A stretch of DNA of 64,000 bases from contig CAWEDK010000004.1 in assembly GCA_963807865.1 (NCBI GenBank), positions 45,305 through 109,304 of the forward strand. The letters run 5' to 3'. This DNA comes from VAZQ01 sp963807865. GTDB lineage: Bacteria; Pseudomonadota; Alphaproteobacteria; Rhizobiales; Xanthobacteraceae. The position numbers and the translations under genes were made by a program. The notes beneath the pieces are model-generated. The model had not been told where the DNA came from and ran no database searches. It saw nothing but the letters and a program-made list of their open reading frames with translations. Below are positions 19,430 through 28,746 of the stretch, piece by piece (the stretch's first letter is position 1; each line of letters begins with the position of its first letter).

Positions 19430-20437
19430 TCAGTCGACCGATGCGCCGCTCGCTTTGATCGCGGGGCTCCAGCGCGCGATTTCGCCGGCCACGAACTTCG
19501 CGAAGTATTCCGGGCTTCGGCGCTCAGGTGCCGGAACCTCTTCGCCGAGGGATTCGAAACGCTGTCGGACCGACGGCAGATCCAGTGCCTTGCTCACCGC
19601 CTCGTTCAACCGGCGCACGACCGGCTCGGGCGTGTCCTTTGCCAGGAACAGGCCATGCCAGGTGAGGACATCGAAATCGAGGCCCTGCTCCTTGGCGGTT
19701 GCGACGTTCGGCAACGCCGGCGTGCGGCGCAGTCCGGTGGTCATGATCGCCTTCACGAAGCTACCCTCGATCTGCGGCTTCGAGGTGGAAACGGAATCGC
19801 AAATGTATTGGACGCGCCCGCCGATCAGGTCCTGCATCGCCGGTCCGAGCCCGCGATAGGGGACGGGCGTGATGTCGACGCCCAGCATGGCGTTGAGCAG
19901 GATGCAACTCACATGCGAAGCGGAGCCCGCGCCGGCATGGGCCCACTGAATTGTCTTCTGGTTTGCCTTCACGTAGCCGATGAACTCGCGCAGCGTGCTG
20001 GCGGGCAAGTTCTTCGGCGTGATGAGCACGCGCGGCAACTCGACCACAAGGCCGAGCAGAGTGAAATCGGTGAGCGTGTTGTACGGCGGGGTCTTGTAGA
20101 GTGCCTGGCTCCATCCGTGCGTGCCACTATTGCCCAGAACGAACTGGCTGCCGTCCGGCGGCGATTTCGATACGCGCAATGAACCGACCGTACCGCCGGC
20201 GCCGGCGGGATTTTCCACCACCACCGGCTGGCCCAGAACCTCGGTCATGCCTTGCGCCAGGATGCGTCCGGCGACATCGCTCGGGCCGCCGGCGGCGAAC
20301 GGCACCACCAGCGTCAGCGGCCGGTTCGGCAGGTCCTGCGCCCCGGCTCCGGTCGGGACCGCGAGCAAAGCCAGCGCTGCGGCGCCCAGCACGGCGCGCG
20401 CGGCTCGGCTCCGCGCGGCATGATTTTGTTTGCGCAT
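19430..20437 (-). CDS. Bug-family (TctC-like) periplasmic solute-binding protein
   Basis: 335 residues with an export signal ending near GAGAQ. Core motifs are RPLTLVVPFAAGGPSDVAGR, the ligand loop NPAGAGGTVG, PDGSQFVLGNSGTH and PVPYRGLGPAMQDLIGG. Bug proteins bind carboxylic acids or related small molecules for tripartite tricarboxylate transporters, but many are orphans, as this one appears to be. It converges with the TRAP binding-protein gene, 3 bp apart. The start at 20437 puts the signal peptide at the N terminus. Confidence 0.88.
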   Translation of the reverse strand: MRKQNHAARSRAARAVLGAAALALLAVPTGAGAQDLPNRPLTLVVPFAAGGPSDVAGRILAQGMTEVLGQPVVVENPAGAGGTVGSLRVSKSPPDGSQFVLGNSGTHGWSQALYKTPPYNTLTDFTLLGLVVELPRVLITPKNLPASTLREFIGYVKANQKTIQWAHAGAGSASHVSCILLNAMLGVDITPVPYRGLGPAMQDLIGGRVQYICDSVSTSKPQIEGSFVKAIMTTGLRRTPALPNVATAKEQGLDFDVLTWHGLFLAKDTPEPVVRRLNEAVSKALDLPSVRQRFESLGEEVPAPERRSPEYFAKFVAGEIARWSPAIKASGASVD

Positions 20438-20560
20438 GGCACCCTCCAACTGATTTTCATCGCGCCCGCTTGGTGCGTTCTCATACCATCCCGCAAGCAT
20501 ATCTCAGGCCGCGACTTAGGCATCAGGCTTGGGCATCAGATTTGGACAGCAACCGGCGGC

Positions 20561-20600
20561 CAAAATTGGTGGGGGCCCGGCGGTTTCCCACCGAGCCCCC
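20561..20600 (-). terminator. Terminator of rnpB
   Basis: On the minus strand, GGGGGCTCGGTGG pairs with CCGCCGGGCCCCC (two G-U pairs) around a GAAA loop, followed by ACCAATTTTGG. It starts about 11 bp beyond the 3' end of the RNase P RNA. Confidence 0.75.
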
Positions 20601-20610
20601 ATTGCGCGTA

Positions 20611-21030
<420 letters not shown>

Positions 21031-21097
21031 CATAGGGATGGGGAGGTTGCCGCGAGCCGTCAAGTGCTCGCTGGAGATATTCCCGCGGATAGCACGC

Positions 21098-21895
21098 TCA
21101 ACTTGCCCGGGCTTGCAGCATGCGGGCGTCGCGCTCCGATATCAGCGCCTTCAGCGTGGTGAGCGTCGAGACGTCGAGCACGCCATCGACCCGGGCGGGG
21201 CGGAAGTGGCGCTGGAATGCGGCCACCGCGTCGCGGGTCGTGCCGTCGAAATAGCCGCTCGGGCTGATCCCGTAGCCGAACCGCGCGAGCAGTTTCTGCG
21301 CGTCTTCGATCGCCGGATCGGTCTCGCCCAGGACGAAGAGTTGCCCCGGCATGTTGAGCGGCGCGGGCTTCACCCACAGCCCGATGCCGGAATCGGCGAG
21401 CAGCCGCCACGGAAACTTCTCGCCGGGGTCCTGCTTGCGCGCCGGCGCGATATCGGAGTGTGCCAGTACGCGGTCCGACGGAATCTTGTGGCGGGTGAAG
21501 ATGCTGCGGCAGAGCGCCGTCACCGCGGCGACTTGGCGCCGGGGAAACTCCGGATAGCCGTGGTCGTGCCCCGGATTAGCGATCTCGATGCCGATCGAGC
21601 AGGAATTGATGTCGGTCTCGCCAGCCCAATAGGCGGCGCCGGCGTGCCAGGCGCGGCGATCTTCCGCGACCATCTGGATAATGTAGCCGTCCTGGAGGAC
21701 GACGTAATGCGCCGATACTTCGCTCGACGGCGACGCCAGCAGCTTGAGCGCGGCTTCGTTGTCCGACATGCCGGTGTAGTGCAGCACGAGCATGTTCGGC
21801 GCGACGGCGCCCTTGCGCTCGCCGTGATTCGGCGATGGCCGAACCTCTGCGACGACGCAGGAATTAGCGCGAAACTCGGACACGAGCGTAGCCAT
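21098..21895 (-). CDS. N-acetylmuramoyl-L-alanine amidase, AmiD-like, with peptidoglycan-binding domain
   Basis: 265 residues from the ATG at 21895. An Amidase_2 zinc domain covers about residues 20-180: MLVLHYTGM carries the first zinc histidine, then SAHYVVLQDGYI, SIGIEIANPGHDHGYPEFP and VLAHSDIAPARKQDPGEKFPW with the distal ligands. The C-terminal 70 residues are a PG_binding_1 helical domain (AQKLLARFGYGISPSGYFDG onward). It cuts the sugar-peptide bond of peptidoglycan or of released anhydro-muropeptides. No clear signal peptide is present from this start, so it may be cytosolic and AmpD-like in function. Confidence 0.88.
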   Translation of the reverse strand: MATLVSEFRANSCVVAEVRPSPNHGERKGAVAPNMLVLHYTGMSDNEAALKLLASPSSEVSAHYVVLQDGYIIQMVAEDRRAWHAGAAYWAGETDINSCSIGIEIANPGHDHGYPEFPRRQVAAVTALCRSIFTRHKIPSDRVLAHSDIAPARKQDPGEKFPWRLLADSGIGLWVKPAPLNMPGQLFVLGETDPAIEDAQKLLARFGYGISPSGYFDGTTRDAVAAFQRHFRPARVDGVLDVSTLTTLKALISERDARMLQARAS

Positions 21896-22236
21896 ACGCT
21901 GCACAAATATTCGGTTACTCACACGGCGCTCGGACGCCGATTCCGCGACGCGGAACGAAATGATTTGTGCAGAAACGGTTAACGTGAACAAGCGCGGACC
22001 GCCGTTTTCACCCGCTGCGCGAGGCGAATTCCACCAATGTGTTGCACGTGTGCAGCAGAATCGCCGCCAAGTGCGGCGTGCGCGTCACAGCAAAGAAAAT
22101 TGTTGAGCCGAATTCCGCCCGCGAGGACCAGAAAAGCGCATGCGGCGGCCCGGGCGCGGCTTAGGAGCCGGACCGGACCGCCGCATTTGGAACGATCAAC
22201 CGTTCCGAGGTTCGACGCTGAACGAACGACTACGCA
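21896..22236. other. Intergenic region, nothing recognised
   Basis: About 340 bp between the AmiD-like gene and the PRC-barrel gene, both transcribed leftward. It should contain the amidase promoter. No open frame with protein-like composition, tRNA or strong hairpin was seen. Confidence 0.4.
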
Positions 22237-22765
22237 TTACCGCTGCATCGGAGCCGGCGCGTTCGGGTTCGCCGGATTGCCCGGGTTCGCCGGATTCCGT
22301 GGCGTCATGCCGGTGGTGGCTGCCGGAGCCTTCCAATACTCGAAGCCCGGCGCATTCTTGAGCTGATCCTTGGTCCACGACACCTTCAACTTGATGTCGT
22401 TCGGATCGTTGCTGGGCGTGGTGTTCACGGTGCTGCCGGTGTTGGACGGCACGACCTGGAACGCGCTCATGTCGAGAGCCACGTTCTTTTCACCGATGCC
22501 GAGGAAGCCGCCGACGCCGACGATCACGGCTTCAATCTTGCCGGTCTTGTCGATCAGCACGTCGACCACGTCGCCGATATGCGCGTTGTCGGGGCCAAGA
22601 ACGTCGGTCCCCTTGAACTTGGAGAACGCCCACTGGTCGGCCTTCTGCGCGGCCACGAACTTCGGGCTGGCGGTCGGCGGATTTCACCGGCGGATTGGCT
22701 TGCGCCAATGCGCCCGACGCGGCCAGTCCAATGACGGCCGCCGAGATCATGAGCTTCTTGAGCAT
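22237..22765 (-). CDS. Exported PRC-barrel domain protein (one frameshift)
   Basis: About 175 residues after allowing one extra base near 22670 (TCC-GCC-GACC-GCC). A signal peptide (MLKKLMISAAVIGLAASGALA) leads into ASPKFVAAQKADQWAFSKFKG. The PRC-barrel follows, with LGPDNAHIGDVVDVLIDKTGKIEAVIVGVGG and the typical FLGIGEKNVALDM. The tail ends in a short Asn-Pro-Ala/Gly repeat. Exported PRC-barrel proteins are common in Rhizobiales, often stress-linked, with no fixed function. A GGAG ribosome site precedes the start. Confidence 0.82.
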
Positions 22766-23272
22766 TCGAGTCCTCCTAAATTGGTTGATGCAGGAAGTTC
22801 ATCCTGCTGTGCTCTATCAACGCGCGAGTGCGTCCGCTGTTCCGATGCACACATGCCCTGCTGTGCAATTGAAACACTCGAACGCGTGGAACTTGTTCGC
22901 GCGATATGCATCCCGCCAAGCGTTTCGCAATTGCGGAAGTTCCATGCGCATCGCGGCTTGTTACTGACGTGCGAAATTCGTTGATGCGCGTGTGAACGTG
23001 CCGGGAGTCTTCCGTAACGTAGCGGCGAGTGTTTCGCGGCGGCATCGCCGCACAAGCGATCGTCGCGATCGAGCTTCGCCGGCGGTTCACCTGTGGGGCG
23101 GTTTTCGGGCGCGACGATTCGTGTAATGCGCGCCAGCGCACGCGGTCGCGTCCGACGCTGCGTGCGATCGCGGGCGCTGCGTCCTCAACCATTCCTTAAG
23201 CGCAGTCACCGTTAATGAGCAGTTGAGGCCGGAGGGTGGGGGAGGCGTGTACGCCCGGGCTGGTCCATTGAC
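22766..23272. other. Long intergenic region before the dcw cluster
   Basis: About 500 bp between the divergent PRC-barrel gene and the MraZ box. It must contain the promoters of both directions. I see no RNA gene, no protein-like open frame and no strong repeat. Several AT-richer patches occur between 22800 and 23000. Confidence 0.4.
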
Positions 23273-23307
23273 GCCCAGGAAATCCCATGATATCCCATTA
23301 TTTCCCA
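23273..23307 (-). promoter_or_regulatory. MraZ box: four TGGGN repeats at 10-bp spacing
   Basis: On the minus strand, TGGGA occurs at 23303-23307, 23293-23297 and 23283-23287, and TGGGC at 23273-23277. Each is separated by exactly 5 bp. MraZ binds direct TGGGN repeats with 5-bp gaps upstream of its own operon, so this is its operator. It lies about 110 bp before the mraZ start. Confidence 0.88.
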
Positions 23308-23416
23308 TCGAGGCAGGCGGCCGAAAGTACCGCCCGTCGGGAGAGATGGGCTGTCTCGTCGGTAGTCCGGATCAGAACGGCGCCGGACCAACCGGTGGGG
23401 AGCGAGCAGGGGCCGC

Positions 23417-23896
23417 ATGGACCGTTTCGTGTCCCACTACACGTTGCGGCTCGACGCCAAGGGACGGGTGTCGATCCCGGCGCCGTTCCGGGCGGTCATG
23501 GCGCGCGATGGGTTCGACGGCTTGTACTGCTATCCGACGCTCGACCGTCCGGCACTCGATGCCGGCGGCAACGCGTTGCTGTCCGAGATCGATGCGCTGA
23601 TTGCACGCTTTCCGCCATACTCGGAGGAGCGCGAGCAATTCTCCGCAGCGCTCTATGGCACCAGCGAAGTCCTGAAGATCGACAGCGAGGGGCGGGTCAC
23701 CTTGACCGAGCCACTCAAGAGCCATGCGGCAATCACCGACGAGGCTGCGTTCGCGGGCCTCGGTCACAAGTTTCAGATCTGGGAGCCCAAGCGCTTCCGC
23801 GCGGAACTCGCGGAGGCCACCGAGAAGGTCCGCGCACACAAGAAGCAACTGGGCTCGCGGAGAGCGGCGGAAGGCCCGCCCGGAGCGCGGGAATGA
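23417..23896 (+). CDS. mraZ: Transcriptional regulator MraZ
   Basis: 159 residues with the two SpoVT/AbrB-like halves typical of MraZ: LRLDAKGRVSIPAPFR near the N terminus and KIDSEGRVTLTEPLKSH in the second half, each carrying the conserved D-x-x-GRV core. It forms a ring-shaped oligomer that binds the TGGGN box upstream and usually represses the dcw cluster. The start at 23417 is preceded by GGGGAGCGAGCAGGGG. The stop overlaps the rsmH start. Confidence 0.95.
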   Translation: MDRFVSHYTLRLDAKGRVSIPAPFRAVMARDGFDGLYCYPTLDRPALDAGGNALLSEIDALIARFPPYSEEREQFSAALYGTSEVLKIDSEGRVTLTEPLKSHAAITDEAAFAGLGHKFQIWEPKRFRAELAEATEKVRAHKKQLGSRRAAEGPPGARE

Positions 23897-24924
23897 TGAC
23901 GGGCAGCGACAGCTCCCCTGCTGTCGCTGGCGGACTGGCTCGTCACATTCCCGTGCTCGGCCGTTCCGTGGTCGAGTTTCTCGCGCCGCGCGAAGACGCC
24001 ACGTACATCGATGCGACGTTCGGCGCGGGCGGTTATACCCGCGCCATTCTCGCCGCGGCGAACTGCCGGGTGATCGGCGTCGATCGCGACCAGCAGGCGA
24101 TTGCGCTCGGTGCCGGCCTGGTGAGTGAGGCCGGCGGGCGGCTCACGCTGGTCGAGGATCGCTTTTCCAATCTCGAAGACGTCGCGCACGGCTGCGGCCA
24201 CGACGCGGTCGACGGCGTTGTATTCGACCTCGGCGTCTCGTCGATGCAGCTTGACGAGGGCGCGCGCGGTTTTTCGTTCCGTCTCGACGGTCCACTCGAT
24301 ATGCGGATGGGAGCATCCGGCCCGAGCGTGGCCGATTTCGTGGCCGTGGCATCGGAGCGCGATCTGGCGGCGGTGATCGCGACGCTCGGCGAGGAACGCC
24401 ATGCGCGCGCGGTCGCCCGCGCGATCGTGCGCGCGCGTAATGAGGCCCCGATCCGCACCACGCGGGCGCTGGCCGATATCGTCGCGCGCGTGGTGCATGC
24501 GCGGCCGGGCGCCATTCATCCGGCGACCCGTACGTTCCAAGCGCTGCGCATCTTCGTCAACGAAGAGCTCGACGAACTTGCGGCTGCCTTGCACGGCGCG
24601 GAGCGCATCCTCGCGCCCGGCGGGCGGCTGGTCGTGGTGGCGTTTCACTCGCTCGAAGACCGGATCGTGAAGTCCTTCCTGGCCGCCCGCGCCGGCCAGG
24701 GCGGCTCCTCGCGTCACCAGCCGGAAATGGTGAAGCCCGCGGCGACCTTCCGGCTGCTCACCCGCAAGCCCCACGTCCCGGACGAAGCCGAGATCGCCGC
24801 CAATCCGCGCGCGCGCTCGGCCAAGCTGCGGGCTGCCGAACGCACCGATGCACCCGCGGCCGCGCACGCCGAGTCACCGCTGCCGCGCTTGCCGTCGCTG
24901 CGCGATGCTCTGGAGGCGCGGTGA
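23893..24924 (+). CDS. rsmH: 16S rRNA (cytosine1402-N4)-methyltransferase RsmH
   Basis: 343 residues. HIPVLGRSVVEFL opens the fold. The SAM motif is YIDATFGAGGYTRAIL, followed by DRDQQAI, the family block FDLGVSSMQLDEGARGFSF and VVVAFHSLEDRIVKSF. It methylates C1402 in the ribosomal decoding centre together with RsmI. Two ATG codons in tandem (23893, 23896) overlap the mraZ stop. The stop overlaps the ftsL start, showing tight coupling. Confidence 0.96.
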   Translation: MMTGSDSSPAVAGGLARHIPVLGRSVVEFLAPREDATYIDATFGAGGYTRAILAAANCRVIGVDRDQQAIALGAGLVSEAGGRLTLVEDRFSNLEDVAHGCGHDAVDGVVFDLGVSSMQLDEGARGFSFRLDGPLDMRMGASGPSVADFVAVASERDLAAVIATLGEERHARAVARAIVRARNEAPIRTTRALADIVARVVHARPGAIHPATRTFQALRIFVNEELDELAAALHGAERILAPGGRLVVVAFHSLEDRIVKSFLAARAGQGGSSRHQPEMVKPAATFRLLTRKPHVPDEAEIAANPRARSAKLRAAERTDAPAAAHAESPLPRLPSLRDALEAR

Positions 24925-25348
24925 TGCTGATCCGCCTCCTCAATATCTGCGTGATTGTCGCGCTCGTTCTGGCGGCCGTCGACGTCTACACCATCAAGTT
25001 CGAGTCGACCCGGCAGGCGCAGCGGCTGGCGAAGCTGCGCCTCGAAATCCGGCGCGAGAACGACGCCATCGCGGGCCTGCGCGCGGAGTGGGCGCGGCTC
25101 GACAGCCCGACCCGCATCCAGATGCTGGCCCGGCGGCATCTCAACCTGAAGCAGGTCGATGCCTGGCAGTTCGACAAGCTGGACAATCTGCCGGAGCGGC
25201 CGCCGGCGCTTGTTCCACTCGATGAGCCCGATCCGATCGGTGCGGTGATCGCCAATCCGGACCTCGTCGACCGAACGCCGACCGGAAGCGTGCCACAGCC
25301 GAAGCTTCGTCGCAGGCCAACGCGACGCCGCCGGTACCGAAGCGGTGA
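24924..25348 (+). CDS. ftsL: Cell division protein FtsL (one frameshift)
   Basis: About 141 residues. One transmembrane helix (about 5-22, NICVIVALVLAAVDVYTI) is followed by a coiled coil (TRQAQRLAKLRLEIRRENDAIAGL, about 29-52) and the alphaproteobacterial tail RPPALVPLDEPDPIGAVI. It is the bitopic partner of FtsB/FtsQ that activates FtsWI. One base is missing near 25303 (AAG-CTT should read AAG-GCT), after which the frame ends at TGA 25346-25348. Without this correction ftsL reads into ftsI as one long frame. The ATG at 24924 overlaps the rsmH stop. Confidence 0.88.
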
Positions 25349-25353
25349 ATGTC

Positions 25354-27117
25354 ATGGACGGGGCCGCCGTGAATCGCACAAGCCGCCGCCGGGACCACGC
25401 CCGCCGCCCAGGAGCCGTGGCGCCGGCGGATTGCGCGCACGCTGCTCTACGGCAAGAACGTCGATCGCGCCTGCCAAGACGCGCGCGCGGATCGGGCTTG
25501 TAATCCTGATTTTCACCATCGGCTATGCGGTGATCGCCGCGCGGCTGGTGATGTTCGCGGCCGTGCCGGAAGGCCACAGCCTGCGCCGCGCCGCCCAGGA
25601 TGCGGTGGCGACTGCGCGTCCCGACATCCTCGATCGCAACGGGCAGATTCTGGCGACCGACGTGCGCAGCCCTTCGCTGTTCGGCGAGCCGCACCGCATC
25701 ATCGACGTCGACGAGGCGTCCGAATTGCTCACCGCGGTGGTGCCGGAACTCGATGCGCCCGAACTGCGCGAGCGCCTCGGTTCGAAGCGCCGGTTCGTCT
25801 GGCTCAAGCGCGAGATCACGCCTCCGCAGCGCACCAGCATCTATCGGCTCGGCCTGCCCGGCATCGGCTTCCTGTCGGAGAACAAGCGCGTCTATCCGAA
25901 CGGAGCTGAAGTCTCCCATCTCATCGGTCACGTCAACGTCGACAACCAGGGCATTGCCGGGCTCGAGAAGTGGCTGGACAAGAGCGGTCTTGCCGATCTG
26001 CACCTGGCCGGGCTCGCCACCGACCGACTGCAGAAGCCGGTCGAGCTTGCGGTCGACCTGCGCGTGCAGCACGCACTGCGCGACGAACTGGTCGCGGCGC
26101 GCGAGAAGTACCGCGCGGTTGCGGCGGCCGGACTGCTGACCGACGTGCGGACCGGCGAGATCGTCGCCATGGTTTCGGTGCCGGACTACGACCCCAACAA
26201 TCCGCGTGAAGCGCTCGATCCGACGCGGATCAACCGGCTGACCACCGGCGTGTACGAGATGGGCTCGACCTTCAAGGCGCTCACGCTCGCGATGGCGCTC
26301 GATTCGGGGCAAGTTCAATCTGAAGTCTTCGCTCGATGCCCGCGCGCCGCTGCAGTACGGCAAATTCACTATCCACGATTTCCACCCGCAGAGCCGGATT
26401 CTGAGCCTGCCGGAGGTGTTCACCTATTCCTCCAACATCGGCACCGCCCGCATGGCGGTGGCGCTCGGGGTGGAGCATCACAAGACGTTTCTGCGCAAAC
26501 TCGGCCAGCTCGACCGGCTGCGGACCGAACTGCCGGAAAGCGCCGAACCGCTCGCGCCCAAACGCTGGATGGAACTGAACACCGTCACGATCGCGTTCGG
26601 GCACGGGCTGTCGGTTGCGCCGTTGCAGGCGATGATGGCGATCGGCGCGCTCGTGAACGGCGGCAACCTCATTCCGCCGACGTTCCTCAAGCGCAGCGAG
26701 CAGGAAGCGGCGGGCCTCGCCAAGAGGGTGATCAAGCCCGACACCAGCGAGAAGATGCGCTACCTGATGCGGCTCAATGTCGAGAAGGGCACCGCCACCA
26801 AGGCGGACGTCAAGGGATACTATGTCGGCGGCAAGACCGGCACCGCCGAGAAAGTCGTAATGGGGCGGTATTCCAAGACCAAGGTGCTGACCTCGTTCAC
26901 CGCGGTCCTGCCGGCCGACCGGCCGCGCTATGCGTTGCTGATCATGATCGATGAGCCGCAACCCACGCCGGAATCCCACGGCTATGCCACCTCGGGCTGG
27001 AATGCGGTGCCGGTCGGCGGCACGGTGATCGGGCGCATTGCGCCGCTGCTCGGGATCGAGCCGCGGTTCGAGCTTGCGGCCGCCGACAAGCAAATACTGG
27101 CGGGCGCCGGACGGTAG
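25354..27117 (+). CDS. ftsI: Peptidoglycan D,D-transpeptidase FtsI (PBP3), three frameshifts
   Basis: About 586 residues after removing three extra bases (near 25378, 25472 and 26310). The total length of 1764 bases fits exactly 587 codons plus three. A transmembrane helix (GLVILIFTIGYAVIAARLVMF) is followed by the PBP dimerisation domain (ARPDILDRNGQILATD). The transpeptidase domain has the nucleophile motif STFK in YEMGSTFKALTLAM, the SSN motif in FTYSSNIGTA and the KTGT motif in VGGKTGTAEKV. It is the septal cross-linking enzyme that works with FtsW. The start at 25354 is the first good ATG after ftsL; a GTG at 25345 is possible. Confidence 0.93.
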
Positions 27118-27288
27118 TTGCCACAAAGGCATGCAACGTCATCGGGCTGCGGTAAGGGGGCTTTTTCGCCGAAGCGGTTTGTGCGAAGACCCGCTCACCG
27201 AGCCTGCTGAGGGATCGCGCAGTCTGCCGCTACGAGACGCAACGGTGTTACCTGCCCGTGGCTTTCCGGCCCGGAATGACGAACCGCC

Positions 27289-28746
27289 ATGAAGCTTGCC
27301 AGACCTGCTCACCGCCGATGCCGTCGCCGATGCGCGCGCTGCCGCGCGCGAGGTGACCGGCATCAGCGCCGACAGCCGCGCGATCAAGCCGGGCGATGTG
27401 TTCGTGGCGGTCGCGGGCGCCAAGGATGACGGGCTGCGTTTCGTCGGTGCTGCCGTCGCGGCGGGCGCGGTCGCAGTCATGGCGGAACGCGCACCGCCAT
27501 CGCCGCTGCCGGAGGCGTCGCGTTCGTCCAGGTGGCCGACGCGCGCCGCGCGCTCGCACTCGGTGCGGCGAAAATCTTTCCGCGCCAGCCCGAGGTGATC
27601 GCCGCGGTTACCGGCACCAGCGGCAAGACATCGGTCGCGGCTTTCACGCGCCAGATCTGGGCCGCGCTCGGCAAACCGGCGGCGAGCATCGGCACGATCG
27701 GGCTGGTTTCGCCGAAGCGACGAAATCTACGGCTCGCTCACCACGCCCGATCCGGTGGCGCTGCATCGCTCGCTCGACGAACTGGCGGGCGAGGGCGTGA
27801 CGCATCTGGCGATGGAAGCCTCGTCGCACGGCCTCGACCAGCGCCGGCTCGATGGCGTGCGGATCGCGGCCGGCGCGTTCACCAATCTCAGCCGCGATCA
27901 TCTCGACTATCATCCGACGCTCGAATCCTATTTGGCCGCCAAGCTGCGGCTGTTCACCGACCTGATCGTTCCGGGCGGTGCGGCCGTGATCGTCGCCGAT
28001 CATGACGCAGCGGAAGCCGTGATGGCGGCCGCGCGTGCGCGCAATCTGCGGATTCTCACCGTCGGACAGCGCGGCGACGGTATCCGCCTGTTGAACACGA
28101 AGATCGAAGGCTTCGCACAGGTATTGCGCGTCGCCCATGCGGGCCGCGAGACGACGATCCGCCTGCCGCTGGTCGGCACCTTCCAGGTCGAGAACGCACT
28201 TACCGCTGCGGGCCTCGCGATCGCTACCGGCGGGGAGCCGGCTGCGGTCTTCGCAGCGCTCGAACAGCTCGAAGGCGCCAAGGGCCGGCTCGATTTCGCC
28301 GGCGAACGCAACGGCGCGCCGGTGTTCGTCGACTATGCACACAAGCCCGACGCGCTCGCCAAGGCGCTGGAAGCGCTCCGGCCCTATGTCACCGGCCGTC
28401 TGATCGTGGTGTTCGGCTGCGGCGGCGACCGCGATCCCGGCAAGCGTCCGATGATGGGCGAGATCGCCGCGCAGCTTGCCGACCGGGTGGTGGTCACCGA
28501 CGACAATCCGCGCAGCGAAAATCCGGCCGCGATCCGCGCCGCCATTCTGGCCGCGGCGCCCGGCGCGACCGAGATCGCGGATCGCGCCGAGGCGATCCGC
28601 GTATCGGTCGCGGAACTGAAGGCCGCGGCGACGTCCTCCTCGTTGCCGGCAAGGGCCACGAAACCGGCCAGATCGTCGGCCAGCAGGTGCTGCCGTTCAG
28701 CGATCACGAGGCGGTGGCCGCCGCGCTCACGGGGAGGGTGGCATGA
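27289..28746 (+). CDS. murE: UDP-MurNAc-tripeptide synthetase MurE (four frameshifts)
   Basis: About 485 residues. Adds the third stem residue, meso-diaminopimelate, as the DNPRSENP motif indicates (DNPR is the DAP-specific sequence). The ATP loop is TGTSGKTSVAAF, the middle has SSHGLDQRRLDG, and DYAHKPDAL and FGCGGDRDPGKRP mark the ligase C domain. Frame changes occur near 27298 (CTTG for a Leu codon), 27490, 27721 (CGAC for an Arg codon) and 28635. The two gains and two losses cancel, so total length is a multiple of three. The end overlaps murF (ATGA). Confidence 0.92.

Noticed and set aside
23287..23892. Upstream extension of the rsmH frame over the mraZ region
   Set aside because: The extension is antiparallel in meaning to mraZ coding and has no similarity to RsmH; the family N terminus begins at 23893.
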